Below are positions 18,625 to 29,115 of a stretch of DNA of 64,000 bases, one piece after another (within the stretch, counting starts at the first letter, position 1; each line of letters opens with the position of its first letter). Where the stretch lies: positions 3,224,139-3,288,138 of the forward strand of contig NZ_JAASRM010000001.1 in NCBI RefSeq assembly GCF_011761565.1. Reading direction: 5' to 3'. Source of the stretch: Rhizomicrobium palustre (GTDB lineage Bacteria > Pseudomonadota > Alphaproteobacteria > Micropepsales > Micropepsaceae). The translations under genes were made by a program, and so were the position numbers. The notes under the pieces were generated by a model. The model was not told the DNA's origin. It saw nothing but the letters and a program-made list of their open reading frames with translations, and did not search any database.

Positions 18625-18634
18625 GGGGTACCCC
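18625..18634. promoter_or_regulatory. Candidate TetR operator
   Basis: GGGGTACCCC is a perfect ten-base palindrome in the divergent TetR/RND promoter region. A second candidate, ACCGGTCAGT near 18656-18665, resembles half of an extended TetR-type palindrome. Either could be the site; I cannot decide between them. Confidence 0.35.
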
Positions 18635-18734
18635 GTATATCTGTTTTCTGGGACGTACCGGTCAGTAACATGCATATAGCCCCAATCGGCACATTTTGCC
18701 AGAACTATGACGCCAGCGTTACACGGGGGCGGGC

Positions 18735-21700
18735 ATGAACGCCATTGTCCGTATCGCGCTGGAACGGCCCTACACCTTTGTGGTGATGGCGCTTCTGATC
18801 CTGATCATCGGGCCTTTGGCGGCGCTTCGTACCCCGACCGATATTTTCCCCAGTATCGGTGTGCCGGTGATCGGCGTGGCCTTCCAATATACCGGCCTTT
18901 CGCCCGAAGAGATGTCGGGGCGCATCATCACGCCCTATGAGCGTGTGCTGACCACCACCGTCAACGATATCGAGCATACCGAGAGCACCTCGCTACCGGG
19001 TATCGGCATCGTGAAAATCTATTTCCAGCCCAATGTGGATATCCGCACCGCTACCGCGCAGGTGACCTCGATTTCGCAAACGGTGCTGAAGCAAATGCCT
19101 GCGGGCATCACCCCGCCGCTGATCCTCAATTATAATGCCTCGACGGTGCCGATTTTGCAGCTCGCCAGCTCCGGCTTGCCGGAACAAAAAGTGCTGGACC
19201 TGACGCAGAACTTCATGCGGCCGGTGCTGACCACGGTGCCGGGCGCGGCCATTCCGTATTCTTATGGCGGGCGCGTGCGCCAGGTGCAGGTCGATCTCGA
19301 TCCCCAGGCCCTGCAGGCCAAAGGCCTTTCCGCACAGGATGTCGGCAATGCGCTCGCGGCGCAGAACCAGATCATTCCCTCGGGCACGGTGAAGATTGGC
19401 GCGCTGCAATATACGGTGAAGCTCAACAACGCCGCCCAGACGATTGACGATCTCAACAATCTGCCCATGAAAGCGGTGAATGGCACGGTGGTGTACTTGC
19501 GCGATGTGGGGCAGGTGCGTGATGGCTCGCCACCGCAGCAGAGCTTGGTGCATGTCAACGGCCAGCGCGCCGTGCTGACTACGGTGCTCAAGACGGGCTC
19601 CGCCTCCACCCTGGATGTGGTGCAAGGCATCAAGAACGCTTTGCCCAAAGTGCTCGAAAGCCTGCCGGATGCCTTCAAGGTGACGGCGCTGAACGATCAG
19701 TCGCTGTTCGTGACGGCGGCGATCTCGGGCGTGGTGCGCGAAGGCCTGATCGCGGCACTGCTCACCAGCTTGATGATTTTGCTGTTTCTGGGGAGCTGGC
19801 GCTCCACCGTCATTATCGCGACCTCCATTCCTCTCGCCATTCTGGCGGCCTTGGCGGCGCTTTCCGCGGCGGGCGAAACCCTCAACATCATGACTTTGGG
19901 CGGCTTGGCGCTTGCCATCGGTATTCTGGTCGATGACGCCACCGTGACCATCGAGAACATCAATTGGCATCTGGAGCGGGGCAAGGCGGTGCGCCAGTCC
20001 ATCCTCGATGGGGCGCAGCAGATCGTGACACCGGCTTTCGTGTCGCTGCTCTGTATTTGCATCGTGTTTGTGCCGATGTTCATGCTGACGGGCATTTCCG
20101 GTTATCTCTTTGTGCCGATGGCCGAGGCGGTGATCTTCGCCATGATCGCCTCCTTTATCCTCTCGCGGACCTTGGTGCCGACCATGGCGATGTATCTGCT
20201 CCGCCCCCATATCGGCGAGCAGCATGCCGCGCGCGGGCATAAACCCGGAATGTTGGCTCGCTTTCAGCAAGGCTTCACGGCGCGGTTTGATCGCGTACGT
20301 GAGGGCTATCGCAATCTTCTCGCCATGGCGATGGCGCATCGCGCGCTGTTCGTGGGCGGCTTCATGGCCGTGGTGGTGCTGTCATTCGCGCTGATCCCGT
20401 TCCTAGGCTCGAACTTCTTCCCGTCGGTGGATTCCGGTCAGATCACCATCCATGCTCGCCCGCCGGTCGGCACGCGGCTGGAGGAATCCGCCGCCATTTT
20501 CGGTCGCATTGAAAAGACGATCCGCGCCACCATCCCGCCGAAAGAGCTCGATACCATTGTCGATAATCTCGGCCTGCCGACCAGTTCGATCAACACGATC
20601 TATAACAACTCCGGTTTGATCGGCTATCAGGATGGCGACATCTATATCAGCCTGAAGGATGGCCATAAGGCGACGCCGGATTATGTGCGCAAGCTGCGCG
20701 AGAGCTTGCCTGCGGCCTTTCCGGGCGTGACCTTTTCCTTCCTTCCTGCGGATATCGTAAGCCAGATCCTGAATTTTGGCACGCCTGCGCCGATCGACAT
20801 TCAGATCAGCGGCCCCAAGCTCGAAGCCAATCAGAAATACGCGCTCGCCTTCCTGAAGAAGCTGCGCCAGATCCGCGGTGTCGCCGATGCCCGTATGCAG
20901 CAGGCGATGGATAACCCCCAACTCCGTGTCGATGTCGACCGCTCGCGGATTGCTGGTTTCGGCCTCACCGAACGCGACGTCACCAACAGCCTGACCACGT
21001 CGCTGGCAGGCTCGTCGCAGGTCGCGCCGACCTTCTGGCTCGATCCCAAGAGTGGGGTGTCTTATCCCATCGTGGCGCAGATGCCGGAATTTGAGCTGGA
21101 TACGCTCGCCGGGCTCTCCAATGTCCCGATCACAGGCACGTCCGGTGGCCTGCAGGTGTTGGGTGGCCTCGCCCATATCAGCCGCGAGACCTCCGCCGCC
21201 GTCGTCACCCATTATAATGTGCGCCCCACCGTCGATCTTTATGCGGCGGTGCAGGATCGCGATCTGGGCGGGGTGGCCGCGGATGTGCGCCGGGTGATGG
21301 CTGAAATGGCGCCGCAAGTGCCAAAGGGGGCAACCGTCACCTTGCGTGGACAGGCCGCCACCATGGATACCGCCTTCACCAGCCTCTATTTCGGCATTCT
21401 GGCGGCGCTGGTGCTGATTTACCTCCTGATCGTGGTCAACTTCCAATCCTGGCTTGATCCCTTCGTCATTATCACCGCGCTGCCTGCGGCTTTGGCGGGG
21501 ATCGTCTGGATGCTGTTTGCGACCGGCACCACGCTCTCGGTGCCCGCGCTCACCGGCGCCATCATGTGCATGGGCGTAGGTACGGCGAATTCGATCCTGG
21601 TGGTCAGTTTCGCGCGTGAGTGTCTGGCCGAGACCGGCAATGCCGCCATCGCGGCGGTGGAGGCGGGGATCACCCGTTTCCGCCCGGTGTTGATGACGGC

Positions 21701-21914
21701 GCTGGCCATGATCATCGGCATGGCACCGATGGCGCTGGGCCTCGGCGAGGGCGGCGAGCAGAACGCGCCCCTGGGCCGGGCCGTTATTGGTGGTCTGATC
21801 TTCGCGACCTTCGCGACCCTGATCTTCGTGCCGGTGGTGTTCGCCATGGTGCATGGCAGGAAATCCCATGCCCCCGCGTCGGAAAGCTCAGCTACGGGAG
21901 AGGCCTATGCCTGA
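18735..21914 (+). CDS. RND-family efflux permease
   Basis: A 1,059-residue AcrB/MdtB-like inner-membrane proton-driven pump. The N-terminal helix, two large periplasmic loops and twelve helices are recognisable. The proton-relay aspartates are present in GILVDDATVTIENI near residue 395, and the C-terminal half carries GAIMCMGVGTANSILVVSFA. The product is full length. The permease precedes the adaptor gene, the reverse of acrAB order. No outer-membrane channel gene follows, so a TolC-like protein must be encoded elsewhere. Control by the divergent TetR gene is inferred. Confidence 0.93.
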   Translation: MNAIVRIALERPYTFVVMALLILIIGPLAALRTPTDIFPSIGVPVIGVAFQYTGLSPEEMSGRIITPYERVLTTTVNDIEHTESTSLPGIGIVKIYFQPNVDIRTATAQVTSISQTVLKQMPAGITPPLILNYNASTVPILQLASSGLPEQKVLDLTQNFMRPVLTTVPGAAIPYSYGGRVRQVQVDLDPQALQAKGLSAQDVGNALAAQNQIIPSGTVKIGALQYTVKLNNAAQTIDDLNNLPMKAVNGTVVYLRDVGQVRDGSPPQQSLVHVNGQRAVLTTVLKTGSASTLDVVQGIKNALPKVLESLPDAFKVTALNDQSLFVTAAISGVVREGLIAALLTSLMILLFLGSWRSTVIIATSIPLAILAALAALSAAGETLNIMTLGGLALAIGILVDDATVTIENINWHLERGKAVRQSILDGAQQIVTPAFVSLLCICIVFVPMFMLTGISGYLFVPMAEAVIFAMIASFILSRTLVPTMAMYLLRPHIGEQHAARGHKPGMLARFQQGFTARFDRVREGYRNLLAMAMAHRALFVGGFMAVVVLSFALIPFLGSNFFPSVDSGQITIHARPPVGTRLEESAAIFGRIEKTIRATIPPKELDTIVDNLGLPTSSINTIYNNSGLIGYQDGDIYISLKDGHKATPDYVRKLRESLPAAFPGVTFSFLPADIVSQILNFGTPAPIDIQISGPKLEANQKYALAFLKKLRQIRGVADARMQQAMDNPQLRVDVDRSRIAGFGLTERDVTNSLTTSLAGSSQVAPTFWLDPKSGVSYPIVAQMPEFELDTLAGLSNVPITGTSGGLQVLGGLAHISRETSAAVVTHYNVRPTVDLYAAVQDRDLGGVAADVRRVMAEMAPQVPKGATVTLRGQAATMDTAFTSLYFGILAALVLIYLLIVVNFQSWLDPFVIITALPAALAGIVWMLFATGTTLSVPALTGAIMCMGVGTANSILVVSFARECLAETGNAAIAAVEAGITRFRPVLMTALAMIIGMAPMALGLGEGGEQNAPLGRAVIGGLIFATFATLIFVPVVFAMVHGRKSHAPASESSATGEAYA

Positions 21915-23154
21915 CAGCCAGAACTTTACCTTTGAAACCGAAATGGCCGATCCGGCGGCGCCCAAGCATAACCCGAATGGCCTCAGCGAAAGCCAAAATG
22001 ACGTGCTGCGCTACACCCCGCCCAAGCATTTGAAGCGGATAGGCATCGGGGCTGGGGCTTTGGCGCTGGTGGTGGTCGGCATCGGCCTCGCCGGGCGCAT
22101 GGTTGCGGCCAGCAAGGTTCAGGATTGGACCGCCGATCAGGCCATTCCGGTCGTCAAGCTCATCGCCCCCGCCGGGCCGAGCGCCGGACATGATCTGGTT
22201 CTGCCGGGCTCGCTTCAGGCCTATAATAATGCGCCGATCTTTGCGCAGGTCGCTGGCACCATCCTGAAATGGCATGTCGATATCGGCGCCAAGGTCAAAT
22301 CGGGGGATGTTCTGGCCGAAATCGACCCGCGCAGCTATCGCGCGGCGCTGGATCAGGCCCGCGGGCAGCTCGCGCGCGATACCGCCAGCCTCGCCAATGC
22401 CAAGGATAACCTTCAGCGCTACCAGTCCCTCGCCAAGCAGAATGCGATTTCCAGTCAGCAACTGCAGAACCAAGAGTCGACGGTGGAGTCCAATGCCGGG
22501 GTGGTGGCGGCGGATCGCGCGGCTGTCGAGGCGGCCAGCATCAATCTTGGGTACACGCGTATCGTGGCGCCCTTTGATGGGGTGGTGACCAGCCGCTCCG
22601 TCGATATCGGGAATTTCGTGGCCGCGGGCAACGCGTCAGGCACGCCGCTCTTCACGGTTTCGGATCAGAACCGGCTCCGCCTTTATGTGCGTGTGCCGCA
22701 AGGCTACTCCGCCCAGGTTGTGCCCGGCACCAAAGCCAGCTTCACCGTGCCGGAATATCCCGGCCGCAGCTTCACCGCCACCGTCGGCGCCAGCGCCAGC
22801 GCCGTTGATTCGTCGAGCGGCAGCGTTCTGGTGCAGCTTCTGGCCGATAATTCCGAAAAGCTGCTCAAGCCTGGCTCCTATGCCCAGGTGCGCTTCGCCT
22901 TCACTGCTCCGGCCGTCAGCGCCGAAATCCCCTCCAGCGCGCTCATCTTCCGCAACGGGGGCATGGCGGTGGCTGCGGTGGGGCCGAAGAATAAGGTAGT
23001 GTTTCGTCCGGTGGAAATCCTGCGCGACAACGGCGCGACGGTGCAGCTCGCCTCTAGCTTCGAGCGCGGCGAGCGGATCATCGACAATCCGCCGGATTCC
23101 CTCGGCCAGGGTGACGAGGTTCGGGTCGCTTCTAAGGCAGCGGGGAGAAACTGA
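21907..23154 (+). CDS. RND membrane-fusion (periplasmic adaptor) protein
   Basis: A 415-residue HlyD/AcrA-type adaptor. A hydrophilic N-terminus of about 45 residues precedes a single helix (RIGIGAGALALVVVGIGLAG). The lipoyl-like half motif (FAQVAGTILKWHVDIGAKV), an alpha-hairpin (QARGQLARDTASLANAKDNL), the second lipoyl half (IVAPFDGVVTSRSVDIGNFV) and a beta-barrel domain follow. It has no lipobox. The start at 21907 follows GGGAGAGG and overlaps the permease by eight bases, so the two are coupled; an earlier in-frame start at 21853 is unlikely. Confidence 0.9.
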   Translation: MPDSQNFTFETEMADPAAPKHNPNGLSESQNDVLRYTPPKHLKRIGIGAGALALVVVGIGLAGRMVAASKVQDWTADQAIPVVKLIAPAGPSAGHDLVLPGSLQAYNNAPIFAQVAGTILKWHVDIGAKVKSGDVLAEIDPRSYRAALDQARGQLARDTASLANAKDNLQRYQSLAKQNAISSQQLQNQESTVESNAGVVAADRAAVEAASINLGYTRIVAPFDGVVTSRSVDIGNFVAAGNASGTPLFTVSDQNRLRLYVRVPQGYSAQVVPGTKASFTVPEYPGRSFTATVGASASAVDSSSGSVLVQLLADNSEKLLKPGSYAQVRFAFTAPAVSAEIPSSALIFRNGGMAVAAVGPKNKVVFRPVEILRDNGATVQLASSFERGERIIDNPPDSLGQGDEVRVASKAAGRN

Positions 23155-23395
23155 ACGGGATGGGTGCGACAGTTGTTGCGAGCCTTTCTCAAGGCCAGCG
23201 AACACAGCTTCCATCCCCGTAAATTTTCCTCATTTTTCCTGTTTTCAGCCCGCGACTCCTGGTCTAAACCCATTCTAAATCAGCGTTGTGCCGGTCGGTC
23301 GCAGGGGGAGCCGTCCCCGTTTGGCGCCCGCGTGACAGGTGGGGCAGGTTCTTGTCCCGGCCCGGTGGTCAGCTCTGGCGCGGTTAGGAAAGTCG

Positions 23396-23761
23396 ATGGA
23401 AAAGCTCCTTTTGGAATACCTGCCGATCCTGATCTTCATCGCAGTCGGCGGGCTGCTTTCGGTGTTTCTGGTGGTGGTGCCGTATCTGGTGGCGCCCAAG
23501 AGCCCGGATGCGGAAAAGCTCTCTGCTTATGAATGCGGGTTCAATGCTTTCGGCGATGCGCGCATGAAGTTCGATGTGCGCTTCTATCTGGTCTCGATCC
23601 TCTTCATCATCTTCGATCTGGAAGTGGCGTTCCTGTTTCCCTGGGCGATCACGCTCGGCGAGACGGGGCAGTTCGCTTTCTGGTCCATGCTGGTGTTCTT
23701 GGGCGTTCTGACCATCGGCTTTATCTATGAATGGAAAAAGGGAGCCCTCGAATGGGAGTGA
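23396..23761 (+). CDS. nuoA: Complex I subunit A
   Basis: A 121-residue membrane subunit of NADH:quinone oxidoreductase with three helices. The family hallmark is present ([20 protein letters not shown], then [12 protein letters not shown]). The start at 23396 follows AGGAAA. It opens the 14-gene complex I operon, which runs to 38705. The 240 bases upstream must hold its promoter, but no binding site stood out. The 3' end overlaps nuoB. Confidence 0.95.
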   Translation: MEKLLLEYLPILIFIAVGGLLSVFLVVVPYLVAPKSPDAEKLSAYECGFNAFGDARMKFDVRFYLVSILFIIFDLEVAFLFPWAITLGETGQFAFWSMLVFLGVLTIGFIYEWKKGALEWE

Positions 23762-24312
23762 TCCCCGCGGGACAGGCTGGGCGCGCTGGTGTTGAAGGCG
23801 CTGGCCCCATCACCAATGAAGATCCTTATTTCAAGGCCATGCAGGCCGAGCTGGCCGATAAGGGCTTTCTCGTTGCCAACGCCGATGCGCTGATCAACTG
23901 GGCCCGCACGGGCTCGTTGATGTGGATGACCTTCGGTCTTGCCTGCTGTGCAGTGGAGATGATGCAGGCCTCGATGCCGCGGTATGATCTCGAGCGCTTC
24001 GGCATTGCTCCGCGCGCCTCACCGCGCCAATCCGATGTGATGATCGTGGCGGGCACGCTCTGCAACAAGATGGCGCCCGCGCTGCGCAAGGTTTACGACC
24101 AGATGCCCGAGCCGCGTTACGTGGTGTCGATGGGCTCCTGCGCCAATGGCGGCGGCTATTACCACTTCTCCTATTCGGTGGTGCGCGGTTGTGATCGCAT
24201 CGTTCCTGTCGATATTTACGTGCCCGGCTGTCCGCCGACTGCCGAGGCCTTGGTTTATGGACTTTTGATGCTGCAGCGGAAAATCCGCCGCACGGGATCG
24301 ATCGAACGGTGA
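23752..24312 (+). CDS. nuoB: Complex I subunit B
   Basis: A 186-residue peripheral subunit that carries the terminal [4Fe-4S] cluster N2 next to the quinone site. The adjacent cysteines in [10 protein letters not shown], the cysteine in MGSCANGGG and the one in [11 protein letters not shown] supply the ligands. It overlaps nuoA by ten bases. Unusually, it is followed by a non-complex-I gene before nuoC. Confidence 0.96.
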   Translation: MGVIPAGQAGRAGVEGAGPITNEDPYFKAMQAELADKGFLVANADALINWARTGSLMWMTFGLACCAVEMMQASMPRYDLERFGIAPRASPRQSDVMIVAGTLCNKMAPALRKVYDQMPEPRYVVSMGSCANGGGYYHFSYSVVRGCDRIVPVDIYVPGCPPTAEALVYGLLMLQRKIRRTGSIER

Positions 24313-24316
24313 TGCC

Positions 24317-24628
24317 ATGATCGTACGTGTCTGGACAGGGGACGCCCTGGAAGAGAACGCCGAAGAATACCGCCGCCAGTTCGCAGAGGTGTACCTCAGG
24401 CGCTTTAAGGCCATTAAAGGGTTTCATGGGGTTCAAGTGCTGGAACGGGTCCATCACAACCATATCGAATTCGTCATTATATCGCGTTGGGACAGCATGG
24501 ATGCGATCCACGAATACACCGGGGAACGCGCGGATCATGCTGTGCTCGAAAAGGAAACACGTGAGGCCCTCGCGCGCTACGACGAAAAGGTGAAGCACTA
24601 CGTCCTGGTGCTGGAGGAGAACCGATGA
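24317..24628 (+). CDS. ABM-like small protein inserted between nuoB and nuoC
   Basis: A 103-residue protein resembling the antibiotic biosynthesis monooxygenase (ABM) ferredoxin-like fold: [20 protein letters not shown], then [28 protein letters not shown] and KHYVLVLEE. It starts four bases after nuoB and its stop overlaps the nuoC start (ATGA), so it is translated within the operon. Codon use matches its neighbours. Members of this fold include small oxygenases, haem-degrading enzymes and proteins without known activity, so no reaction is assigned. It is not a standard complex I subunit. Confidence 0.65.
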   Translation: MIVRVWTGDALEENAEEYRRQFAEVYLRRFKAIKGFHGVQVLERVHHNHIEFVIISRWDSMDAIHEYTGERADHAVLEKETREALARYDEKVKHYVLVLEENR

Positions 24629-25251
24629 GCGTCGATTTTCCGGCTCTCGCCGGCGAGATTGCGGTGGCGCTGCCCGCCGTCACCACCAAGATTGCTTTTG
24701 GCGAGCTTACGGTTTGTGCCGAAGCCGCTGATATTCTCAATGTGCTGACGGTGCTGCGCGACAGCTTTGCCTTTAAGACCTTTATCGATCTTTGCGGCAA
24801 CGATTATCCCGCCCGCCCCAAGCGCTTCGATGTCGTCTATCATCTTCTCTCGATCACGCTGAATGCGCGTGTCCGCGTGAAGGTGCAGACAGACGAGGCG
24901 ACGCCCGTTCCCTCTGCTATCCCGGTCTTTGTCGGGGCAGGGTGGTATGAGCGCGAAGCCTGGGACATGTACGGCATCACATTCGCCGGCCATCCCGATA
25001 TGCGCCGCATCCTCACCGACTATGGCTTTGAAGGTCATCCTTTGCGCAAAGACTTCCCGGTCACGGGTTTTGTCGAACTGCGCTATGACGATGATAGCAA
25101 GCGTTGTGTCTATCAGCCGGTTCAGCTGGTGCAGGAATTCCGCGAATTCGATTTCTTGAGCCCCTGGGAAGGTGCACCGCACATCCTGCCGGGCGACGAG
25201 AAGGCGGCACTGGCACCGAACGCCACCTCTGGCGATCCGGGGAAGAAGTGA
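24625..25251 (+). CDS. nuoC: Complex I subunit C (30 kDa)
   Basis: A 208-residue hydrophilic subunit of the connecting module. The conserved stretches [19 protein letters not shown] and [19 protein letters not shown] are intact. It overlaps the preceding ABM-like gene and is separated from nuoD by one base. It is a separate gene, not fused to nuoD as in enterics. Confidence 0.95.
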   Translation: MSVDFPALAGEIAVALPAVTTKIAFGELTVCAEAADILNVLTVLRDSFAFKTFIDLCGNDYPARPKRFDVVYHLLSITLNARVRVKVQTDEATPVPSAIPVFVGAGWYEREAWDMYGITFAGHPDMRRILTDYGFEGHPLRKDFPVTGFVELRYDDDSKRCVYQPVQLVQEFREFDFLSPWEGAPHILPGDEKAALAPNATSGDPGKK

Positions 25252-25252
25252 C

Positions 25253-26485
25253 ATGCAAGATTACGAGAACTTCCGGAAAGATGAATGCCCACCCTGGCTG
25301 AAGGACGGCGCTAAATCCGACGACGGTCGCATCACCATCAATTTCGGCCCGCAGCATCCGGCAGCGCACGGCGTGTTGCGCTTGGTGCTGGAGCTTGATG
25401 GTGAGCTGGTGACCCGCGTTGATCCTCATATCGGTCTTCTCCATCGCGGCACTGAAAAGCTGATGGAGACCAAGACCTATATCCAGAGTATCCCGTATTT
25501 CGACCGTCTCGATTACGTGGCGCCGATGAACCAGGAGCATGCCTATTGCATGGCCATCGAGAAGCTCCTTGGCTTGGAAGTGCCCAAGCGCGGCCAATAT
25601 ATCCGCGTGCTCTTCTGTGAGGTGGGCCGCATTCTTTCGCACATGCTGCAAGTCACCACCCAGGCAATGGACGTGGGCGCGCTCACCCCGCCGCTGTGGG
25701 GCTTTGAAGCCCGCGAAGATCTGATGCAGTTCTATGAGCGCGCGTCCGGCTCGCGCCTGCACGCCAATTACTTCCGGCCCGGTGGCGTGCATCAGGATCT
25801 GCCGCCCAAGCTGATCGAAGACATGATCGCCTTCTGCGAGCGTTTCCCGAAGGTGCTCGACGATATCGAAACGCTTCTCACCGAGAATCGTATCTTCAAG
25901 CAGCGCAATGTCGAGATCGGCATTCTCACGCGCGAAGATGCCGAGGCTTATGGCCTGACTGGTGTGCTTCTGCGTTCGGTGGGCGTGCCATGGGATTTGC
26001 GCCGCGCTCAGCCCTACGAATGCTATAACGAGATGGATTTCCAGGTCGCCATCGGCAAGAACGGCGACAACTATGATCGCTATTGCATCCGCGTCGCTGA
26101 GATGCGCGAAGCCAATAAGATCATGCTGCAGTGCTTGAAGAACCTGCCGGAAGGCCCGGTGGTGTCGACCGACAACAAGATCGTGCCGCCGCGCCGCGCC
26201 GTGATGAAGTCCTCGATGGAAGCCTTGATCCATCACTTCAAACTCTACACCGAAGGTTTCCGCGTTCCGGAAGGCGAGGTTTATGCCTCGGTGGAAGCGC
26301 CCAAGGGTGAATTCGGCGTCTATCTTGTGTCGGACGGCTCCAACAAGCCGCATCGCTGTAAGATACGCGCGCCGTCTTATGCCTCGATGCAGGCGCTCGA
26401 ACATTTTGCCACGGGCCACATGCTGGCCGACGTCTCGGCCATTATCGGCTCGATCGACGTCGTTTTTGGGGAGGTGGACCGGTGA
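25253..26485 (+). CDS. nuoD: Complex I subunit D (49 kDa)
   Basis: A 410-residue subunit that forms much of the quinone-binding cavity with NuoB. It begins with the [20 protein letters not shown] motif and contains [15 protein letters not shown] and the C-terminal [14 protein letters not shown]. The start at 25253 is chosen because the earlier in-frame codon at 25172 would lie deep inside nuoC. It overlaps nuoE by four bases. Confidence 0.96.
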   Translation: MQDYENFRKDECPPWLKDGAKSDDGRITINFGPQHPAAHGVLRLVLELDGELVTRVDPHIGLLHRGTEKLMETKTYIQSIPYFDRLDYVAPMNQEHAYCMAIEKLLGLEVPKRGQYIRVLFCEVGRILSHMLQVTTQAMDVGALTPPLWGFEAREDLMQFYERASGSRLHANYFRPGGVHQDLPPKLIEDMIAFCERFPKVLDDIETLLTENRIFKQRNVEIGILTREDAEAYGLTGVLLRSVGVPWDLRRAQPYECYNEMDFQVAIGKNGDNYDRYCIRVAEMREANKIMLQCLKNLPEGPVVSTDNKIVPPRRAVMKSSMEALIHHFKLYTEGFRVPEGEVYASVEAPKGEFGVYLVSDGSNKPHRCKIRAPSYASMQALEHFATGHMLADVSAIIGSIDVVFGEVDR

Positions 26486-27090
26486 GCGTTCGCCGTTTGC
26501 ACGAACAACAGCCCGAAAGCTTCGCCTTCAATGAAGCGAATATGGAACGGGTCAATCAGTGGATCGCCAAATTCCCGCCGGAGCGTCAGCGCTCTGCGGT
26601 GATTGCATCGCTTTGGATCGGTCAGGAGCAGGAAGGCTGGGTCACCAAGCCGATGGTCGAAGAGATCGCCAAGCTGCTCGACATGCCCTACATCCGCGTG
26701 TTGGAAGTGGCGACCTTCTACACCATGTTCCAGCTTTCGCCGGTCGGAAAGCATCACGTCCAGGTCTGCACCACAACGCCGTGCTGGCTGCGTGGTTCCG
26801 ACGAGGTGGTGAAGGCCTGCAAGAAGCACATCCATGAAAAGCCGCACACGGTTTCGGCCGATGGCGAGTTTTCCTGGGAAGAGATGGAATGCCTTGGCGC
26901 TTGCGTGAATGCGCCGATGATCCTGATTGACAAGGATCCTTATGAGGACCTCACCGGCGAGAAGACCGGCGAAATTCTCGAAGCCATCCGCCGCGGCGAA
27001 CAGCCGAAGACCGGCCCCCAGAACGGCCGTCATTCCTCCGAGCCGGAAGGCGGGCCTACAACGTTGACGACGCTGGAGGAGAAGGTCTGA
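26482..27090 (+). CDS. nuoE: Complex I subunit E (24 kDa, 2Fe-2S)
   Basis: A 202-residue subunit of the NADH-oxidising module, thioredoxin-like with a [2Fe-2S] cluster. Cysteines in [11 protein letters not shown] and [10 protein letters not shown] are the four ligands. A 40-residue hydrophilic tail ([11 protein letters not shown]...) extends beyond the core. It overlaps nuoF by one base (TGATG). Confidence 0.95.
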   Translation: MSVRRLHEQQPESFAFNEANMERVNQWIAKFPPERQRSAVIASLWIGQEQEGWVTKPMVEEIAKLLDMPYIRVLEVATFYTMFQLSPVGKHHVQVCTTTPCWLRGSDEVVKACKKHIHEKPHTVSADGEFSWEEMECLGACVNAPMILIDKDPYEDLTGEKTGEILEAIRRGEQPKTGPQNGRHSSEPEGGPTTLTTLEEKV

Positions 27091-28373
27091 TGCTCGCCGA
27101 TAATGACCGCATCTTTACCAACCTCTACGGCTTTCAAAGCGCAGGGCTTGAAGCTGCCAAGCGTCGTGGCAACTGGGATGGCACCAAGGCCATTTTGGAA
27201 CGCGGCGTCGATGCCATCATCGACACCATGAAGAAGTCGGGCTTGCGCGGCCGTGGCGGCGCGGGCTTCCCGACGGGCCTGAAATGGTCCTTCATGCCGA
27301 AGGAAGTGAAGGAGCGTCCGCATTACCTCGTGGTCAATGCCGACGAATCCGAACCCGGCACGTGTAAGGATCGCGATATCCTGCGCCATGATCCGCATAC
27401 GCTGATCGAAGGCTGCTTGATCGCGAGCTTCGCGATGCGCGCGCATGTTGCCTACATCTATGTGCGTGGTGAGTTCATCCGCGAGCGCGAAGCGTTGCAG
27501 CGCGCGGTGGACGAAGCCTATGCCGCAAAGCTCATCGGCAAGGATAACATCCACGGCTATCCCTTTGATCTTTATGTCCATCACGGCGCGGGCGCATATA
27601 TCTGCGGTGAAGAAACCGCACTGCTCGAAAGCCTTGAAGGCAAGAAGGGTCAACCGCGCCTGAAGCCGCCATTCCCGGCTAATGTCGGTCTCTATGGCTG
27701 CCCGACGACGGTCAACAATGTGGAATCCATTGCGGTGGCGCCGACCATCCTGCGCCGTGGCGCGGAATGGTTTTCCAGCATCGGCCGTCCCAACAACACG
27801 GGCACCAAGGTCTTCTGCATCTCCGGCCATGTGAACAAGCCGTGCAATGTCGAAGAGGAGATGGGTATTCCGTTAAAGGAACTCATCGAGAAGCATTGTG
27901 GTGGCGTGCGCGGCGGCTGGGATAATCTCCTCGCGGTTATTCCGGGCGGCGCCTCAGTGCCGGTGATCCCGAAATCGGTCTGCGACACGGTGCTGATGGA
28001 TTTCGACAGCCTGAAGGCGGCGCAAACCGGTCTTGGCACCGCTGCGGTGATCGTGATGGACAAGTCTACCGACATCGTGAAGGCGATCCAGCGTCTTTCC
28101 TATTTCTATAAGCATGAGAGCTGCGGTCAGTGCACGCCTTGCCGCGAAGGCACCGGCTGGATGTGGCGCGTGATGACTCGCATGGTGAAGGGCAATGCCT
28201 CGGTCGAAGAGATCGATCTGCTTTATGAAGTGACCAAGCAGGTGGAAGGCCACACGATCTGCGCCCTCGGCGATGCCGCGGCGTGGCCGATCCAGGGCCT
28301 GATCCGTCATTTCCGTCCGGAGATGGAGCGGCGCATCCTCGAATACCGCGCGGCGGCAAAGGCGGCGGAATAA
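27090..28373 (+). CDS. nuoF: Complex I subunit F (51 kDa, NADH/FMN)
   Basis: A 427-residue subunit where NADH reduces FMN. The NADH-binding [14 protein letters not shown], the FMN-region [16 protein letters not shown] and the [4Fe-4S] ligands [10 protein letters not shown] with a later ICALGDAA cysteine are intact. An exported hydrolase gene follows before nuoG, which breaks the usual nuoE-F-G run. Confidence 0.96.
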   Translation: MLADNDRIFTNLYGFQSAGLEAAKRRGNWDGTKAILERGVDAIIDTMKKSGLRGRGGAGFPTGLKWSFMPKEVKERPHYLVVNADESEPGTCKDRDILRHDPHTLIEGCLIASFAMRAHVAYIYVRGEFIREREALQRAVDEAYAAKLIGKDNIHGYPFDLYVHHGAGAYICGEETALLESLEGKKGQPRLKPPFPANVGLYGCPTTVNNVESIAVAPTILRRGAEWFSSIGRPNNTGTKVFCISGHVNKPCNVEEEMGIPLKELIEKHCGGVRGGWDNLLAVIPGGASVPVIPKSVCDTVLMDFDSLKAAQTGLGTAAVIVMDKSTDIVKAIQRLSYFYKHESCGQCTPCREGTGWMWRVMTRMVKGNASVEEIDLLYEVTKQVEGHTICALGDAAAWPIQGLIRHFRPEMERRILEYRAAAKAAE

Positions 28374-28374
28374 C

Positions 28375-29112
28375 ATGATGCTGCGGGGCTGGATCAAGGC
28401 GACGGTGCGGGCAGGGGTTTTTGCTCCCGCTTTCGCATGCCTTGCGCTTGCCCAGATAACACCGGACGCGTCTTCCAGCCTCCGTCCCAAGACGGAAAGC
28501 GTGGGCGTCACCATGCCCGCGCCGGAGTGGTTCCCCCATAGTTGGGACATCAACACCTACGTCCTGCGCGTCACCCAGTTCGGTATCATGCCGCCGCTCG
28601 ATGGTGGTGTGGCCTTTGTGGGCGACAGCCTGACCGATTGGATGCGCTGGAACGAGCTCTTCCCCGAAGTGCGTAGCCGTAATTTCGGCATCGCGGGCGA
28701 CACCACTGTGGGCTTGAAAGCGCGCATCAATCAGGTGATCGCGGCCAAGCCCGCCACGGTGCTCTTGCAGATTGGCACCAACGACGTCGAATTCGGCAAG
28801 CTTACGCCGGAAGGCATTGCCGCCAATGTCGGTGATTGCCTCGATGCGTTGAAGATCGGCCTGCCGGGCACCACCGTCTATGTCGAAAGCCTTCTGCCGC
28901 GCCAGCCGCAATACGACGACAAGGTGCGTGCCGTGAACGCCGCGATCAAAGCGGTGGCGGAGGGGCGCGGCCTGATTTTTATCGATCTCTATCCCCATTT
29001 CGTGGCCGGCGGACGGCTCGATCCCAAACTCACGCCCGATGATCTGCATTTGTCGGGTGAGGGTTACCTCCGCTGGCGCGATATTATCCGCCCCTATATC
29101 GGGAATAAGTGA
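28375..29112 (+). CDS. Exported SGNH/GDSL hydrolase inserted between nuoF and nuoG
   Basis: A 245-residue esterase-like protein. The N-terminus has a hydrophobic export signal (AGVFAPAFACLALAQ). All four SGNH blocks follow: FVGDSLTDW (nucleophile Ser), FGIAGDTT (Gly), IGTNDVEFG (Asn) and DDLHLSGEGY (Asp and His). The start lies one base after the nuoF stop, with only three bases between its stop and nuoG, so it is an operon member. The substrate is unknown; relatives act on acyl, acetyl or lysophospholipid esters. A periplasmic enzyme inside a respiratory operon has no established link to complex I. Confidence 0.82.
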   Translation: MMLRGWIKATVRAGVFAPAFACLALAQITPDASSSLRPKTESVGVTMPAPEWFPHSWDINTYVLRVTQFGIMPPLDGGVAFVGDSLTDWMRWNELFPEVRSRNFGIAGDTTVGLKARINQVIAAKPATVLLQIGTNDVEFGKLTPEGIAANVGDCLDALKIGLPGTTVYVESLLPRQPQYDDKVRAVNAAIKAVAEGRGLIFIDLYPHFVAGGRLDPKLTPDDLHLSGEGYLRWRDIIRPYIGNK

Positions 29113-29115
29113 CCC

